From NCBI RefSeq assembly GCF_029227915.1, contig NC_079887.1:22875650-22939649 (forward strand): a stretch of 64,000 nucleotides of DNA. Reading direction: 5' to 3'. The notes under the pieces were generated by a model. That model was not told the origin of the DNA, searched no databases, and saw nothing but the letters and a program-made list of their open reading frames with translations. Shown piece by piece: positions 1-10,310 of the stretch (the first letter of the stretch is position 1; each line of letters opens with the position of its first letter). A program made the position numbers and the translations under genes. The stretch is from Hydractinia symbiolongicarpus (lineage: Eukaryota; Cnidaria; Hydrozoa; Anthoathecata; Hydractiniidae).

Positions 1-1500
1 TTTCTGTTATTGTTTCATTTTGACGAAGGATAAACGGCGTACAATGTAAAACTATTTTTAACTAACAACCTTCATGTAAATTTGTCTCTAAGTAATGTTA
101 TTAAAATTAGCTGTAACACTGTATTATTAAAAATTTAATTTCTTGTAGCTATTGTTTTTAAACTGAACAATGTAGGAACAAACTCAAAGAAGAGTCTCCC
201 TTTTGAATAAAGTTGTACGCAGTTGGACACTTCTGTATTGAAGAAAGGCAATTTTTTTAAATTCCTTCTGTAGGGAAGGGGTTACTCTAGAGATGGTGCT
301 TAATCGAGTATTTGAGCCAATCCTAAGTTGCTAAAAATCTAAATCTTAGACGGTACTACTACTATCGTTCTTCATTCTGCCATGTTTGAACAAACTTTAT
401 TTATCTATCTTCTTACCGGTATCCACCGTCAATTACTTTAGATGGACATGTTTAATTCCCATATTTACAAGTGTGTACAGACTGTTATGCGGGTGTAGCT
501 TTTGAGGAAGTAATTTGCGCGATATTTTTTTAATTTTACGAGAGGAAATTTTCGCGAACCGGGTGTGCTTTAATATTCGTGGCAATTAATTATTTTAGAA
601 TAAAAATATTATTAACTGTAATTTCATAACTTATTTTAATTGTCTTGCCATCGAAGAATATACTTTTGCGGATTGCTGATATAGTATTTTTTGCAAAACA
701 AACTTTCACTAATCGGCTAAAAAATCGCGAAATTTCAACTCCATGTAAAAATGGAGTGGTGTACAAAGTGGTGTACAAAGAAAAATACTTCTTTCATTTT
801 CCCAAAAAATCTGGATAAACAACGAAAATGTATGATAGGTAGACCAATGCAGTATTTTTTATAAAAATTAAAAAAATTTGCGCCTCATAATTTTGAATAG
901 TCAGGTCCATTTTCTTGCAATGAAGAGTTCCAATGCACATATATAGCCGTTATATTACTACTGCATTTATTTATGCATTTAAACTTTTGCTATAAAAAAT
1001 GATCTGGACTAATAACACGGATTCAACGTTTTTCTTTGGATCGAAATTTTTACGCGTTTCATGTTTTAATAAAAAATTGAATGTTGCACAAGAACCTTTA
1101 GTGAAAATGCCCAAAAGTGCTTCTTTATATTACTGTAGAAATACGACTTAAAACGAATAAATTTGGACATTTCGGTGCATATAACCCTGTGTAACTCCTG
1201 GCAACAAAGAAGGAGTGAGAAAAAGGATTAGCAATGAACGGCCTGACATTTGCGAGGCTAGCTATGTAAAATATGCACATCTATCTATCTAAACTGCATA
1301 ACCTCACTTTCATAAAACAAGCAAAATGGACTCGCATATCCATGGTAACAACCAATAGAATGCCGTTGTTTACCAAACAACATAGATGACGTCAAGTATT
1401 TGTGACGTTTTATATGTTCTCAAGTGAAGGCAACAAAAGAAATGACAGAGTTCAGGAAAAAAGGTTAATGGCATATCTGTCAGTCTTCGTTAAACGCTGT

Positions 1501-1718
1501 TGAACAGGAGGTGAAAGTTTGAAAGGGGAGAATAAGAAAGACAATATCAAGATCATGATAAAAATGAGTTTGACTCACCAAGAAATGATAAGAAGGATTA
1601 AATCATTGAACTACAATTATATCGACTTACAAAACTTAATGTGTAAGAATCAGCGAAGAAAGTTTATCATTACAAGGTAGAAGTGACGTGGGAAAGTAAA
1701 CAACTTCTAAAAGTTTGA
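1501..1718 (+). pseudogene. Exon-like remnant, plus arm of a convergent pair (copy 1)
   Basis: The translation is related to the minus-strand arm at 1930-2215. Both share a segment reading approximately NYI-x-L-x-NLMCK followed by K-V-Y-x-YKAEV. In this copy a single-base change near 1670 breaks the frame before the YKAEV part, so the arm is not open. The homologous arm at 9196-9395 is open for 66 codons. The function is unknown and I do not recognise the family. The arm ends in TGA at about 1716-1718. Confidence 0.5.
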
Positions 1719-1929
1719 TTAAAAAAGTATCAGTTCTCACTTTTTTTTACTACTAATGACAGATGTTCGAATAAAAACTTCAATCATATTCATATATGAT
1801 TTGAAGTTTCTAGTACTTTAGTTTTTCTCTCTATTTTATCCACATCCAATTTTCAGACTGGACATATTTTCAAGTTCATTTTTATTGATATTAATTGGAT
1901 AAAACTCATAGTATTCTTTAATGTGACCT

Positions 1930-2215
1930 TTAAGTCCTGAAATGTTGAAAAAGTACACAAAAAAATAATTTAGAAGTTGTATGCTCACGCAAAGCTTTTA
2001 GATGTTGTTCACTCTCTTCGTGTACTTCTGCCTTGTAGTAATAAACTTTCTTGTGCTGCTTCTTGCACATCAAGTTGTGTAAGACGATATAGTTGTGGTA
2101 CATAACCTTTCTTATCATTTCTGGTTCTGTCTACTTATCTACATCATTAACTTGATATCCTCCTCTCTTGTTCTTTACTTTCAATCCTTCCACTTTCTGT
2201 TCAAGGGCGTTCAAT
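1930..2215 (-). pseudogene. Exon-like remnant, minus arm of a convergent pair (copy 1)
   Basis: Read on the minus strand from about 2215 to 1930, this is one frame with a single in-frame TAG. It has a heptad-like start (ESLNALEQKVEGLK...) and then the conserved part EMIRK...NYI-x-LHNLMCKKQ...KVYYYKAEV. The same TAG is present in the homologous arm at 9596-9898, so the lesion, or a codon-like feature, predates the segmental duplication. Base composition and the conserved amino acids suggest former coding sequence. The product is unknown. Confidence 0.5.
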
Positions 2216-2228
2216 GATTCAACACCAA

Positions 2229-2493
2229 AATGACTTTTGCACGTCAGAATCGCTACGAGCCTCCACCAGAGTTTCCTATGGCTTCGCCCTATTCAAGCAT
2301 AGTTCACCATCTTTCGGGTCCCAACAGATGCGCTCTTACTCAAACCTTTCTAGAAGAAGAATAGATCGGTCAATGATGCGCTCCTTGTCGAAACGAAGAG
2401 ATTTCACCTCAGTTGCAAGCAGCCTTTACTTTCATTTTGCCCGCGGGTTTCAATCACCCAAACACTCGCACACATGTTGGTCCTTGTCAAAAA
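2229..2493 (-). pseudogene. 28S rRNA fragment (decayed, about 265 bp)
   Basis: The reverse complement reads like the conserved core of eukaryotic 28S rRNA. It includes the run 'ttgggacccgaaagatggtg', then 'actatgcttgaatagggcg' and 'ggtggaggctcgtagcgatt', and on the other side 'cacctcagttgcaagc' and 'tcacccaaacactcgcac' on the plus strand. Scattered substitutions and indels show it is not a functional gene. Homology stops at about 2493 with no rDNA on either side. The matching place in segmental copy 2 (after about 9845) lacks it. It is a non-coding rDNA insertion, and the 111-codon ORF that overlaps it has no coding value. Confidence 0.9.
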
Positions 2494-3354
2494 ATTTGCG
2501 ACATTTTCTGATGAAAACTTTTGCGAATTGTTGGACGAATTTTTCGTAAAATACTTTCGCGTCTTGAAAAATATCCATGACCTTAGCGTTTTGCTGATTT
2601 ACAATTTTCAAAGGCATAAACTGTCGAAAAAAATGACGAAAAAACGCGAAATTCGCGAAAGATTAAACCCGTGAAAGTGTCTACCTTTAAAGTAATCAAC
2701 TTGAGTTAATAATGTTACTAACACCGACACATCTACTATCGGTTGGTTGTTGTGCGGAATTGCAATGCTTTGCTTCACTAAGACAAGCCTATCCCTTTCT
2801 TAGCTACAATAAAAGCCTTCGCCGCGTCTTTATTTTCGATCTGCATCGTATGCTTCTCTCGAATCATTTAACCCATTGAATATTTACGGAAATAATCCGA
2901 ACTTTTTTCCTCCATTTAATTAACCAAATAGCAGTCTTGAATATATAAATATATAAACCAATCAAAAAGCATAGCCTTTTCCGCGGCTTTATACGTGTTC
3001 TACTAAGCATAAATAGCTAGCTTTAGATTTAGCTAAGTCTCCCCAGTTTAAGTATATCTAACTGAGTGTCTTAGCTACTGTTAGTTAGCTAATGTTAGCC
3101 TCTGGCCTGCTTCCCACCCCAGGTACTAAACTTATGAGTTATGTTGTTATTCCTTGTTTTTAGTTATCTATAGCTAGCTATCTTAGTTACCCAAACTTCT
3201 CTTCTTTTTTGAGCACGAATTATTATTTACAAGCTAGCTACCTACAAAATCTTACAAAGACTTGAACTTTTACAGGAACTGTGACGTATTTTTATGCCCA
3301 TATAGCCAAGCTAGCTAGAGTATATATTTTTTACATTTCCTGTAAACTTTACTG
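2494..3354. other. Intergenic stretch, no gene seen
   Basis: This is AT-rich DNA with cgcgaaa-type runs at about 2560-2670 and many copies of the tetramer pair TAGC/CTAG (for example tagctagcta at about 3170, 3230 and 3310). No open frame with convincing composition was seen. Confidence 0.5.
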
Positions 3355-3897
3355 CTCTACCCGGATTATGAACGCTGCCAGAATTATGTACGGCAGCTTG
3401 CCCCGTTTATTAAATAGTACAGAAAATACACAATTGGGCAACATAATCAGGACAGGCCGGCTTATGTACGACAGTTAAAAATATTATTTGGCACTTATAG
3501 AACGAACATAATCGGAACTGACAGGCTTTTATATCATTCGTGACAAGTAAATAGCCCTGGTGGCAAAGTTGTAGTTGTGCTCAAATGAAACGAAATTTCG
3601 TGAAAATTAAATTTTGGGATTCGCGATTTACGTCCAGACTTAATTTTCGCTATACTTAGTTTTCAATGGTGTTTTATCTTCCAGAGAAATCCATCATCCT
3701 GTGACAATAATTCATCAATGTTTCATTCACAAAAGTTCAAAGAAAATGTCAATAACAGCCTGCCTGGCCAGCCATTATATTAGCGTTCATAATCCGGTCA
3801 CCACGACATAATCAGGGCAAAAAAACATAATCAGGACATGCGTACATAATCCGGCCGTTCTGTTTATAAACAGGCCGTTTTCGCAATCTGGGTAGAA
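3355..3897. mobile_element. Non-autonomous foldback/MITE-like element with CATAATC motif
   Basis: The left end reads ctctacccggattatgaacg and the right end is its imperfect inverse (cgttttcgcaatctgggtag), giving terminal inverted repeats of about 20 bp around a ~543 bp element. Inside, the decamer cataatc[a/c/g]gg occurs at 3442, 3507, 3788, 3807, 3826 and 3845. The inverse ccggattatg is at 3361 and a related attatg block is at 3381. There is no open frame for a transposase. The exact ends and any target duplication are not certain. Confidence 0.5.
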
Positions 3898-5061
3898 CAA
3901 GGTCACATGTAAAATGAAGAATGAAATAATTTTTTTCAAAATTTAAATCGTGTGTGCTGAGTCATTTTTAATTGTTTTGTTTCTGACATCCTGTTAAAGT
4001 TTTGTTAGCCTACATGTTAATACTGACGATGGACTGCAAGTATGTTATTCCTATGGTTGGTTCTTCTGTAAGTCGATCTCTTGCGTGAACAAACAATTTT
4101 GTCCGAAATACAGTTTTTTGTTGAATTGTAGCTGTTGAAGATCCATGAATTTCAACATCACCTGGTCGATAAGATTACAAGTAAAAAAGTTGCCGAAATA
4201 GTAACTTTTTAATTTTACTTCTAATATTTTTTGCATTATTGTTCTTGTTGTCATTTTGTCGTCATTGCTGCTGTTGCTGTTGTTTTTGTTGTGCCATTAT
4301 TGTCTTTGCCGTCGTCGTTGTTGTCTTTGTTTTTGTATTGGTTATGAGTACGCATCCTATCCTACACAGGGAACCCTAGGCTACCATTTTACATTCTGTT
4401 AAAGTATTACTTTTTAATTTGTGTTATAAATGACATCACACAGTTTATTTATTCATTTGCTATATAGTTACAATTATATATGTTAATGTTCTGTAACATT
4501 TTTATTTGCTTTAGGGATCTATTCTTAGTTAATTTGTTTCTGTATCTTAAGTGTTCCATTCCATTATATGTATTGATAGTATTCCCTTAGGTGTTATATG
4601 TATTATGTATTGTGAAGTCCTATTATGTAGTTTTTTATGTTACATTTTGTGGGTCTTGCTGTGTTAGTTTTTCTATGCTGTTTAGTTCGTCTATGTCCTT
4701 GGTGAAGTAAGTTGCATTTGTGGATTTTTTTTTGGACAGTGTTTTAGCAAGATTTTATTGATTGTATGTTTTGTGTTCTCACTGTACTTTCAACATTTAT
4801 TATGACATTATTGTTTCTGGCACTTTGATCTCTCCTGCTTAGGTTAGTTTACTGTTCTGTTGCTAGATTTAATATTTTAGTTATAGTTGTCTTTGTATCT
4901 TGTTTTTTAGCGTGTTGGGTTCTTGTATGATTTTCTTGTGTATGGACAATACAAATCTTTGTCATTAAAACTCTAACTGTAGTTTTGTTTGTTCCGCTGT
5001 TATAGTCATTTGTTCGTTGTTATCATTATTATTATTTTTAGATAAATACTTATTTAACAAG
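3898..5061. other. Upstream region of the ShKT gene
   Basis: No gene is seen. From about 4229 to 4340 there is a low-complexity run of GTT, GCT and GTC triplets. The rest is T-rich up to the first exon of the secreted ShKT gene. A promoter cannot be placed from the sequence alone. Confidence 0.4.
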
Positions 5062-7042
5062 ATGAAGACATTGTTAATGTTGTTTGCGCTATTTTCCATC
5101 GTGAAGGGTTGGACCACTTTCCATAAAAATCTCAACTTTTACAAGCAGCCTGGTAATATATTTACAAACACGCTTTATTTTTCTTTGTGTAACCCTTTTA
5201 AAAAAATCTTTCCATTTGTCTGGTCTGATAACCAGACCTTTTTACTCCAGTATCAATTAAAGCTATCTTGGCAGGATGTTTTGTCCGCCTCTTTTTCTTA
5301 AAATCTCCTAAAAATTTTCATTCATCAGTATTCACGATTAATTTTCAAATAGTTTATGACAAAAATACGTAAACTTACATTAGTTGAGCTATTAAAAGTC
5401 TTAGGTAGCAAATATGTTTTCAAATGATAGGTGTTTTATATACACTTCTTATAATATACTTACAGCGGCTCCTATGCCATGCGAAGCAACTGAGTTTGGA
5501 TGCTGTTGGGATAAAATCAGCTTTTCAGGACCATCTGGCAAAGGGTGCCCAGGTAAAAGATTTTATTAGGACTAAATTCTAGTTTAATTAAACTTTCAAT
5601 GTGCTGGAGTTTTTTTTACCTAATTTGTTTCTGTATATTTAGAATGCAAGGACATGGATCGATGCCCAAAGGATAAAAAATATTGCGATTTGATTGAAAT
5701 ACGTGGATCTTGTCCAGTTACATGTCAAGTGAGAGGTTGTCTCAAAGGTATGTGCTCTGTATTTTATTTCTTGATAACACAATATTCAGGATATAGAAGA
5801 AGTTTACCTCTACAAGAATTTTTTTCGCACATTTTGCGTTTTTGCTTTTGACAATGGTTTCATCCGCGAAGAATCCAAACTAAATTTCATCCTCAAATAA
5901 TCTTAAATTGACACTACACCTCCAGGGACACTAATTTTTCAAAATTCCATATGTAATGCATGTACAAAAGTGAAGATTTTGACCAAACTAAAATTTCTAT
6001 CATAGGTAATTGTTACGATGATCCAAGCCAATCAGGTTCCTGTTATTTTTACAAAAAAGGAGGCTTCTGTGTGACAAAAAAGCCTTTGATGAAGCAGATT
6101 TGTAGAAAGACATGCAATTTATGCAAACGTAGGTCGTCTTATATCACATTTCTGTACTCTCTTTTTTTAAAAAGCAACATATATTTTTTATTTAAACTTA
6201 TTAATATGAAATAATATAAATATTAACTTTTAATGAACAAGCGAGTTCCTTAAGGCAACGTTATGGCAACTATGGCTTATTGTTCTTTATTTTTCCACAA
6301 ACTTAGACTTTTTAATTGGTAAAAAACAACTTAAGGGGCGAAAAAAAGCTGAAAGAAAACATTGGGAATATAGAGTGAAACCGAACAGTACAAATTTAAG
6401 TATTTATTTTCCTCCAAGTTTGCTACTAATTGTCTATCCACAACGAATTTCCATTTTTCCAAAAATTTAGCAAATCTTTTTCAAATTTCAGACACACTAA
6501 AAAAGGGACTACATTACATATAACCGTTCTCCTGTCATAAAGATCCGAACTCTCTTACCTAATCTTTGAAACCTAGCTTTGACGACATAATAAACTCAAA
6601 AAGTCGAGATTTTTGATCAGATTGGAAGTGTACAGCATTTATTGTTAGATATTTTTGCGAATTGCACCATTAGCGAGAATTTTTTTTTTTTTGCGAACAG
6701 TTCGAAGTTAGGTATTTTTTCGGGAAAATTTTCTTGCGAATGCTCTTTTTCCGTAATTGAAAGGCGGTTGAAATTTTCAAATTTTGACAATCTAGATGAA
6801 TTCACATAAGCTGTGGGCAAAACATGCTTAATTGATTGGAATTTAATTGACATGGAACTTAATTGATTACCATAGAATCTCCGTCAGCCTTTTCAAAAGT
6901 TATCCAGGCGAAAAAAAATGATGATGACGATTTGATGTCCATACTTAAGAAAGAAGTCAATGATGACAGCAAACAAAAGAAAAAAGAAACAGCAGATCAA
7001 GATTTGTTGGATATATTGCTCAAAGAACACAAGAAAGCGTAG
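5062..7042 (+). CDS. Secreted two-ShKT-domain protein with papilin-like cassette (5 exons)
   Basis: Proposed exons are 5062-5152, 5466-5552, 5643-5747, 6006-6128 and 6876-7042. Every intron is GT-AG and phase 1, and together they encode 190 residues. Residues 1-17 form a hydrophobic signal peptide, so the product should be secreted. Residues 36-58 hold a C-x6-CC-x-D...G-x3-G-x-GC cassette like those in papilin-type matrix proteins. Residues 61-92 are a six-cysteine ShKT-like domain with a slightly long last spacing (C61, C67, C74, C83, C87, C92). Residues 97-134 are a canonical ShKT domain (C97, C107, C116, C127, C131, C134). The last exon is a lysine/aspartate-rich tail. ShKT domains occur in cnidarian venom peptides but also in matrix proteins and proteases. 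There is no tyrosine between the third and fourth cysteines of the second domain, so the usual Lys-Tyr channel-blocking pair is absent. A matrix or nematocyst structural role is as likely as toxicity. The gene lies between the two segmental repeat copies. Confidence 0.75.
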
Positions 7043-7865
7043 CAGCAAAAAAATTGAACTTGAAAAGAGAGATTTAAAGTGAAAAAATCTGTAAGAAAGA
7101 ATTGTAAATAACATTTTTATAAGTAGAATGTCGCAGTCGACTGTGCCTGTGCAATATCAATATCCTCCTGAATTTTTAAAATGAACTTTGAAGTTTCTGT
7201 TGTTGTTTCATATTGACGCAGATCAAACGGCATAAGCAGTAGAACTAATTTTAACTAACAATCTGATGTAAGTTTTTTAAATATTGTTATTAAAGTTATC
7301 TGTAACACTATATTGTTTTAAATTTAATTTTATGTAGCTTTTGTCTTTAGTTGAACAATGTAGGAACAAACTCAAAGAAGAGTCTCCCTTTTGAATAAAG
7401 TTGTACGCAGTTGGACACCTCCGAATTGAAAGAAGACAATTTTTTCAATTTATTTTTTAAGAGAGGGGACTACTCTAGAGATGGTGCTTAATCGAGTACT
7501 TGTGGCAATCCTAAATTGCTAAAAATTTAAATTTTAGACGGTACTAAAACATCGTTTTTCATTCCGCGATGTTTAAGCAAACTCCATTTTATCTATCTTA
7601 TTATCGGTATTAATCGTCATATTATCGGTAGGCGTGTTTCATTCCCATCTTGACACAGACTGCTATGAAGGTGTAGTTTTTTGAGGAAGTAATTTGCGCT
7701 ATATATTTTTTTATTTTACGAGAGGAAATTTTCGCGAATAGGGTGTGTTCCAAATATTCGTGGTGACGAATTAACATTTAATTTCACATGTAATTTCCCC
7801 AATGGTGTCTTGCCGTCCATCAATATACTTTAGCAGATTGCTGATGTAGTATTTGCGAAATTTTA

Positions 7866-8533
7866 AACAAACCAAATAAAGATTTTGGTTTAAACATAGA
7901 TTGTGATAGGCCAGAACATAGTCAGCTAGATAGCCATCTGTATTCTGTCAAGATTTGTATTCTGTTTGGTGCTCTTTATTCTAGCCGACATTATTTTTTC
8001 TTTTTTGTTATTATCGCCAATATGATTTACAGCCTATGCTGTAGCTAGTTAAGCCATGATACCTCTATGATTTTGTGGAAACTGGTGATAATTTTTGAAC
8101 TCTCTGCAGACCTCATTTCGCAAATTACACTTGTTATGTGCTTGTTTTAACTGAATGGGTAGTAACAAAATAAATTTCCCCCAAAATATATTTCTGTGTC
8201 GATACTTTGGACAAACGGGGCAACGACACGTGGCTAAAGCTTGTGTTTTTTATTGTAAGCGAAGATGTAAAGTAATTTTAACAAATTTCCTGAAAACAAA
8301 AAATGGAATGGAGGATGACGTCGCAACAAAAAAAGCTAGCTAGCTGTTTCTGCAATGAGGGGGTAATGAAAGATTTTATAGCCATTGTTTGCATTTAGAA
8401 TAGAGTATCAGCGAAGATTTTTTTTTAAACAATAGGTTACACCCAAAACGCTGAATGGCTGTTAGTGCTATATCGGATTTGCAATATTTTGTACCTGTAC
8501 CAAGGCGCTCGACCTACAGGTGTGGCATGGTTA
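7866..8533. repeat. 667 bp repeated module, copy a
   Basis: This is nearly identical to 11211-11878, with only about ten differences seen by eye. It begins aaacaaaccaaataaagatt and ends at ggcatggtt. The 62-codon ORF inside (8155-8343) differs from its partner by three replacements and no silent changes that I could see, so it shows no sign of protein constraint. I do not recognise the family, and no terminal inverted repeats are evident. Confidence 0.85.
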
Positions 8534-8783
8534 TTTATGACCTAAAAGGATATGGACTAATAACACGGATTCAACGATTTCCTTTGGATCGAATAATAAT
8601 ACGCGTTTCAAGTTTTGATAGCAAATGGAATGCTGCACAAGAACTTTAGCAAAAATGTCTTAAGCGCTTCTTTTTAATACTGTTAAAATTCTGACTTAAA
8701 TCGAAAAAATTTGGACATTTCAATGCATATAAACTGGTTTAACTTTGCAACAAAGAATGAGTGAGGGAAAGGATTAGCGATGA

Positions 8784-8905
8784 AAGGGATTGTCTGGTAG
8801 AGCGCGGGCACTTTTGAGTCTTCGTAGCACAAAATGAGCATTAAATGCTCTTGGATTCGCAGGCATGGGCCATGGAAGTAATAGACAGGGTATATTCCTC
8901 GACAT
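8784..8905. mobile_element. Short tRNA-like insertion (possible SINE fragment)
   Basis: Compared with segmental copy 1 at about 1235, copy 2 gains about 120 bp. It includes ggtagagcgcgggca, which resembles the D-arm and A-box of a tRNA. No clear B-box is present, so it may be a 5' fragment of a SINE. The insertion ends just before the shared block cgacatttg. Confidence 0.35.
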
Positions 8906-9175
8906 TTGTTAGGCTAGCCATGTAAAATATTCACATGTACCTAACTATCTAAACTGCATAACCTCACTTTCATAAAACACACAAAATGGACTCGCATATC
9001 CATGGCTACAACCAATAGAATGCCGTCTTGACAAAACAACATAGATGACGTCAAATATTTGTGACGTGTAATTTGAAAACGCTTATGTTGCACATAACAA
9101 ATTGTAAACAAAAGAAATGACAGTTTTCAGGAGAAGAAAGTAAATGCCATATCTGTCATTCTTGGTTGAATGCTG

Positions 9176-9395
9176 TTGAACAGAAGGTGAAAGTTTGAAA
9201 GGGGGGAATAAGAAAGACAATATCAAGATTATGATAAAAATGAGTTTGACTCACCAAGAAATGATAAAAATGATTAAATCATTGAACTGCAATTATATTG
9301 ACTTACAAAACTTAATGTGTAAAAATCAGCAAAGGAAAGTTTATCATTACAAGGCAGAAGTGACGTGGGAAAGTAAACAACTTCTAAAAGTTTGA
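9176..9395 (+). pseudogene. Exon-like remnant, plus arm of a convergent pair (copy 2)
   Basis: This is open from 9195 to 9395 (66 codons) and encodes the same conserved core as the other arms: NYIDLQNLMCK followed by KVYHYKAEV and a TGA. A stop occurs just upstream, after the EQKVKV part that aligns with the minus arms. It could be a surviving small exon, but no start-codon context or splice sites are convincing. The family is unknown. Confidence 0.4.
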
Positions 9396-9595
9396 TTAAA
9401 AAAGTATCAATCTTCTCTTTTTTGTTTTACTACCAATGACAGACGTGTGAATACAAACTTCAATTTTCAGACTCGACATATCTTCAAGTTATTCTTTACT
9501 GATATAAACTAACATCCTTAATAAAATACATGGTATTCTTTAATGTGATCTTCAAGTCCTGAAAATTTTGAAAAAGTACACAAAAAAATAATTAA

Positions 9596-9898
9596 GTTGT
9601 CTGCTTACGCAAAGCTTTTAGTATTGTTCTTCGTGTACTTCTGCCTTGTAGTGATAAACTTTCTTGTGCTGCTTCTTGCACATCAAGTTGTGTAAGACGA
9701 TATAGTTGTGGTACATAACCTTTCTTATCATTTCTGGTTCTGTCTACTTATCGACATCATTAACTTGATATTCTTCTCTCTTGTTCTTCACTTTCAATCC
9801 TTCCACTTTCTGTTCAAGGCCATTCAATGATTCAACATCCATTTAATGACTTTCAGAACACCAGCGAATGAAATCGTCATCACGAAAAGTACTCATAC
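9596..9898 (-). pseudogene. Broken gene remnant, minus arm of a convergent pair (copy 2)
   Basis: Read on the minus strand from ATG at about 9898, a single frame runs through MSTFRDDDFIRWCSESH, an in-frame TAA, MDVESLNGLEQKVEGLK, an in-frame TAG, then the conserved EMIRK...NLMCKK...KVYHYKAEV core. Apart from the two stops the frame is coherent, with an N-terminal acidic part and a coiled-coil-like part. Both stops could be C-to-T changes of glutamine codons. The TAG is shared with copy 1. The gene appears to be dead. No known family is recognised. Confidence 0.55.
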
Positions 9899-10037
9899 TG
9901 AAAACTTAAGGGATTAAGAGGAAAGAAGGAAAGAGTCCTCTGATACTTGGCTACTGCTTTTTTAGGCACAACTAATTCTTCAACAACAGGCTTTAGGACC
10001 TTTTTTTATTTAGCTGATCTGACAATGAATTTTCTTT

Positions 10038-10310
10038 TAAAAGTTGCGATAAAGTTTTTTCGGAAAAGGGCAATTATACCTTTATATGCATATATGCGAC
10101 ATGACATACCTGTACGAGACACTCATCCTGTTGTGCACGCAGGCTGTTTCCTTAGTTTTTTATTTAAACCGAAGTTGCGATAAAGTTTTTCTTGGGTTTT
10201 ACACTTATGGATGAGCTACATTTTTTACCTGTACTAAGCGGTCGGTCCGGTGTTAAGGACGGGCTGTTTCTTGTGTTTACATTTAACCGAAGTTGCTACA
10301 AAGTTTTTTT
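10038..10310. repeat. Diverged tandem repeat, about 120-130 bp period
   Basis: The block gttgc-x-a-aaagttttt recurs at about 10041, 10172 and 10292. Between copies the order is conserved: an acctgtac block, then gcaggctgtttc or a related run, then ttatttaaaccgaa. Two to three diverged units are visible. Related acctg...taag-cgctc...cctgg pieces occur singly at 8492, 10503, 11838 and 15555. Confidence 0.5.

Larger units (their letters stand above)
1..2222. repeat. Segmental repeat copy 1, cut by the window edge
   Basis: This stretch aligns with 7194-9845 along most of its length. Examples are the shared block around 175-235 versus 7364-7424, the CRE-like tgacgtca blocks at about 1387 and 9047, and the paired exon-like blocks at 1500-2215 and 9175-9845. 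The copies differ by many substitutions and small indels, so the duplication is old compared with the repeats in the centre. From about 700 to 1005 this copy differs from copy 2, which carries an extra ~667 bp module there. The homology is already present at base 1, so the left boundary lies outside the window. Apart from the exon-like arms annotated separately, I see no gene here. Confidence 0.8.
7194..9845. repeat. Segmental repeat copy 2
   Basis: This aligns with 1-2222. It is longer because of a ~667 bp module at 7866-8533 and a ~120 bp tRNA-like insertion at 8784-8905, neither of which is in copy 1. The order of the shared blocks is the same, which supports one duplication followed by separate insertions. 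The start of homology just after the ShKT gene suggests that another ShKT gene copy might lie left of the window. That is inference only. Confidence 0.8.

Noticed and set aside
2214-2549. 111-codon plus-strand ORF
   Set aside because: It lies over the 28S rRNA fragment. The bases are explained by rRNA homology on the other strand.
8155-8343. 62-codon ORF also found at 11500-11688
   Set aside because: The two copies sit in a recent repeat and their differences are all amino-acid changing, so there is no sign of selection on a protein.
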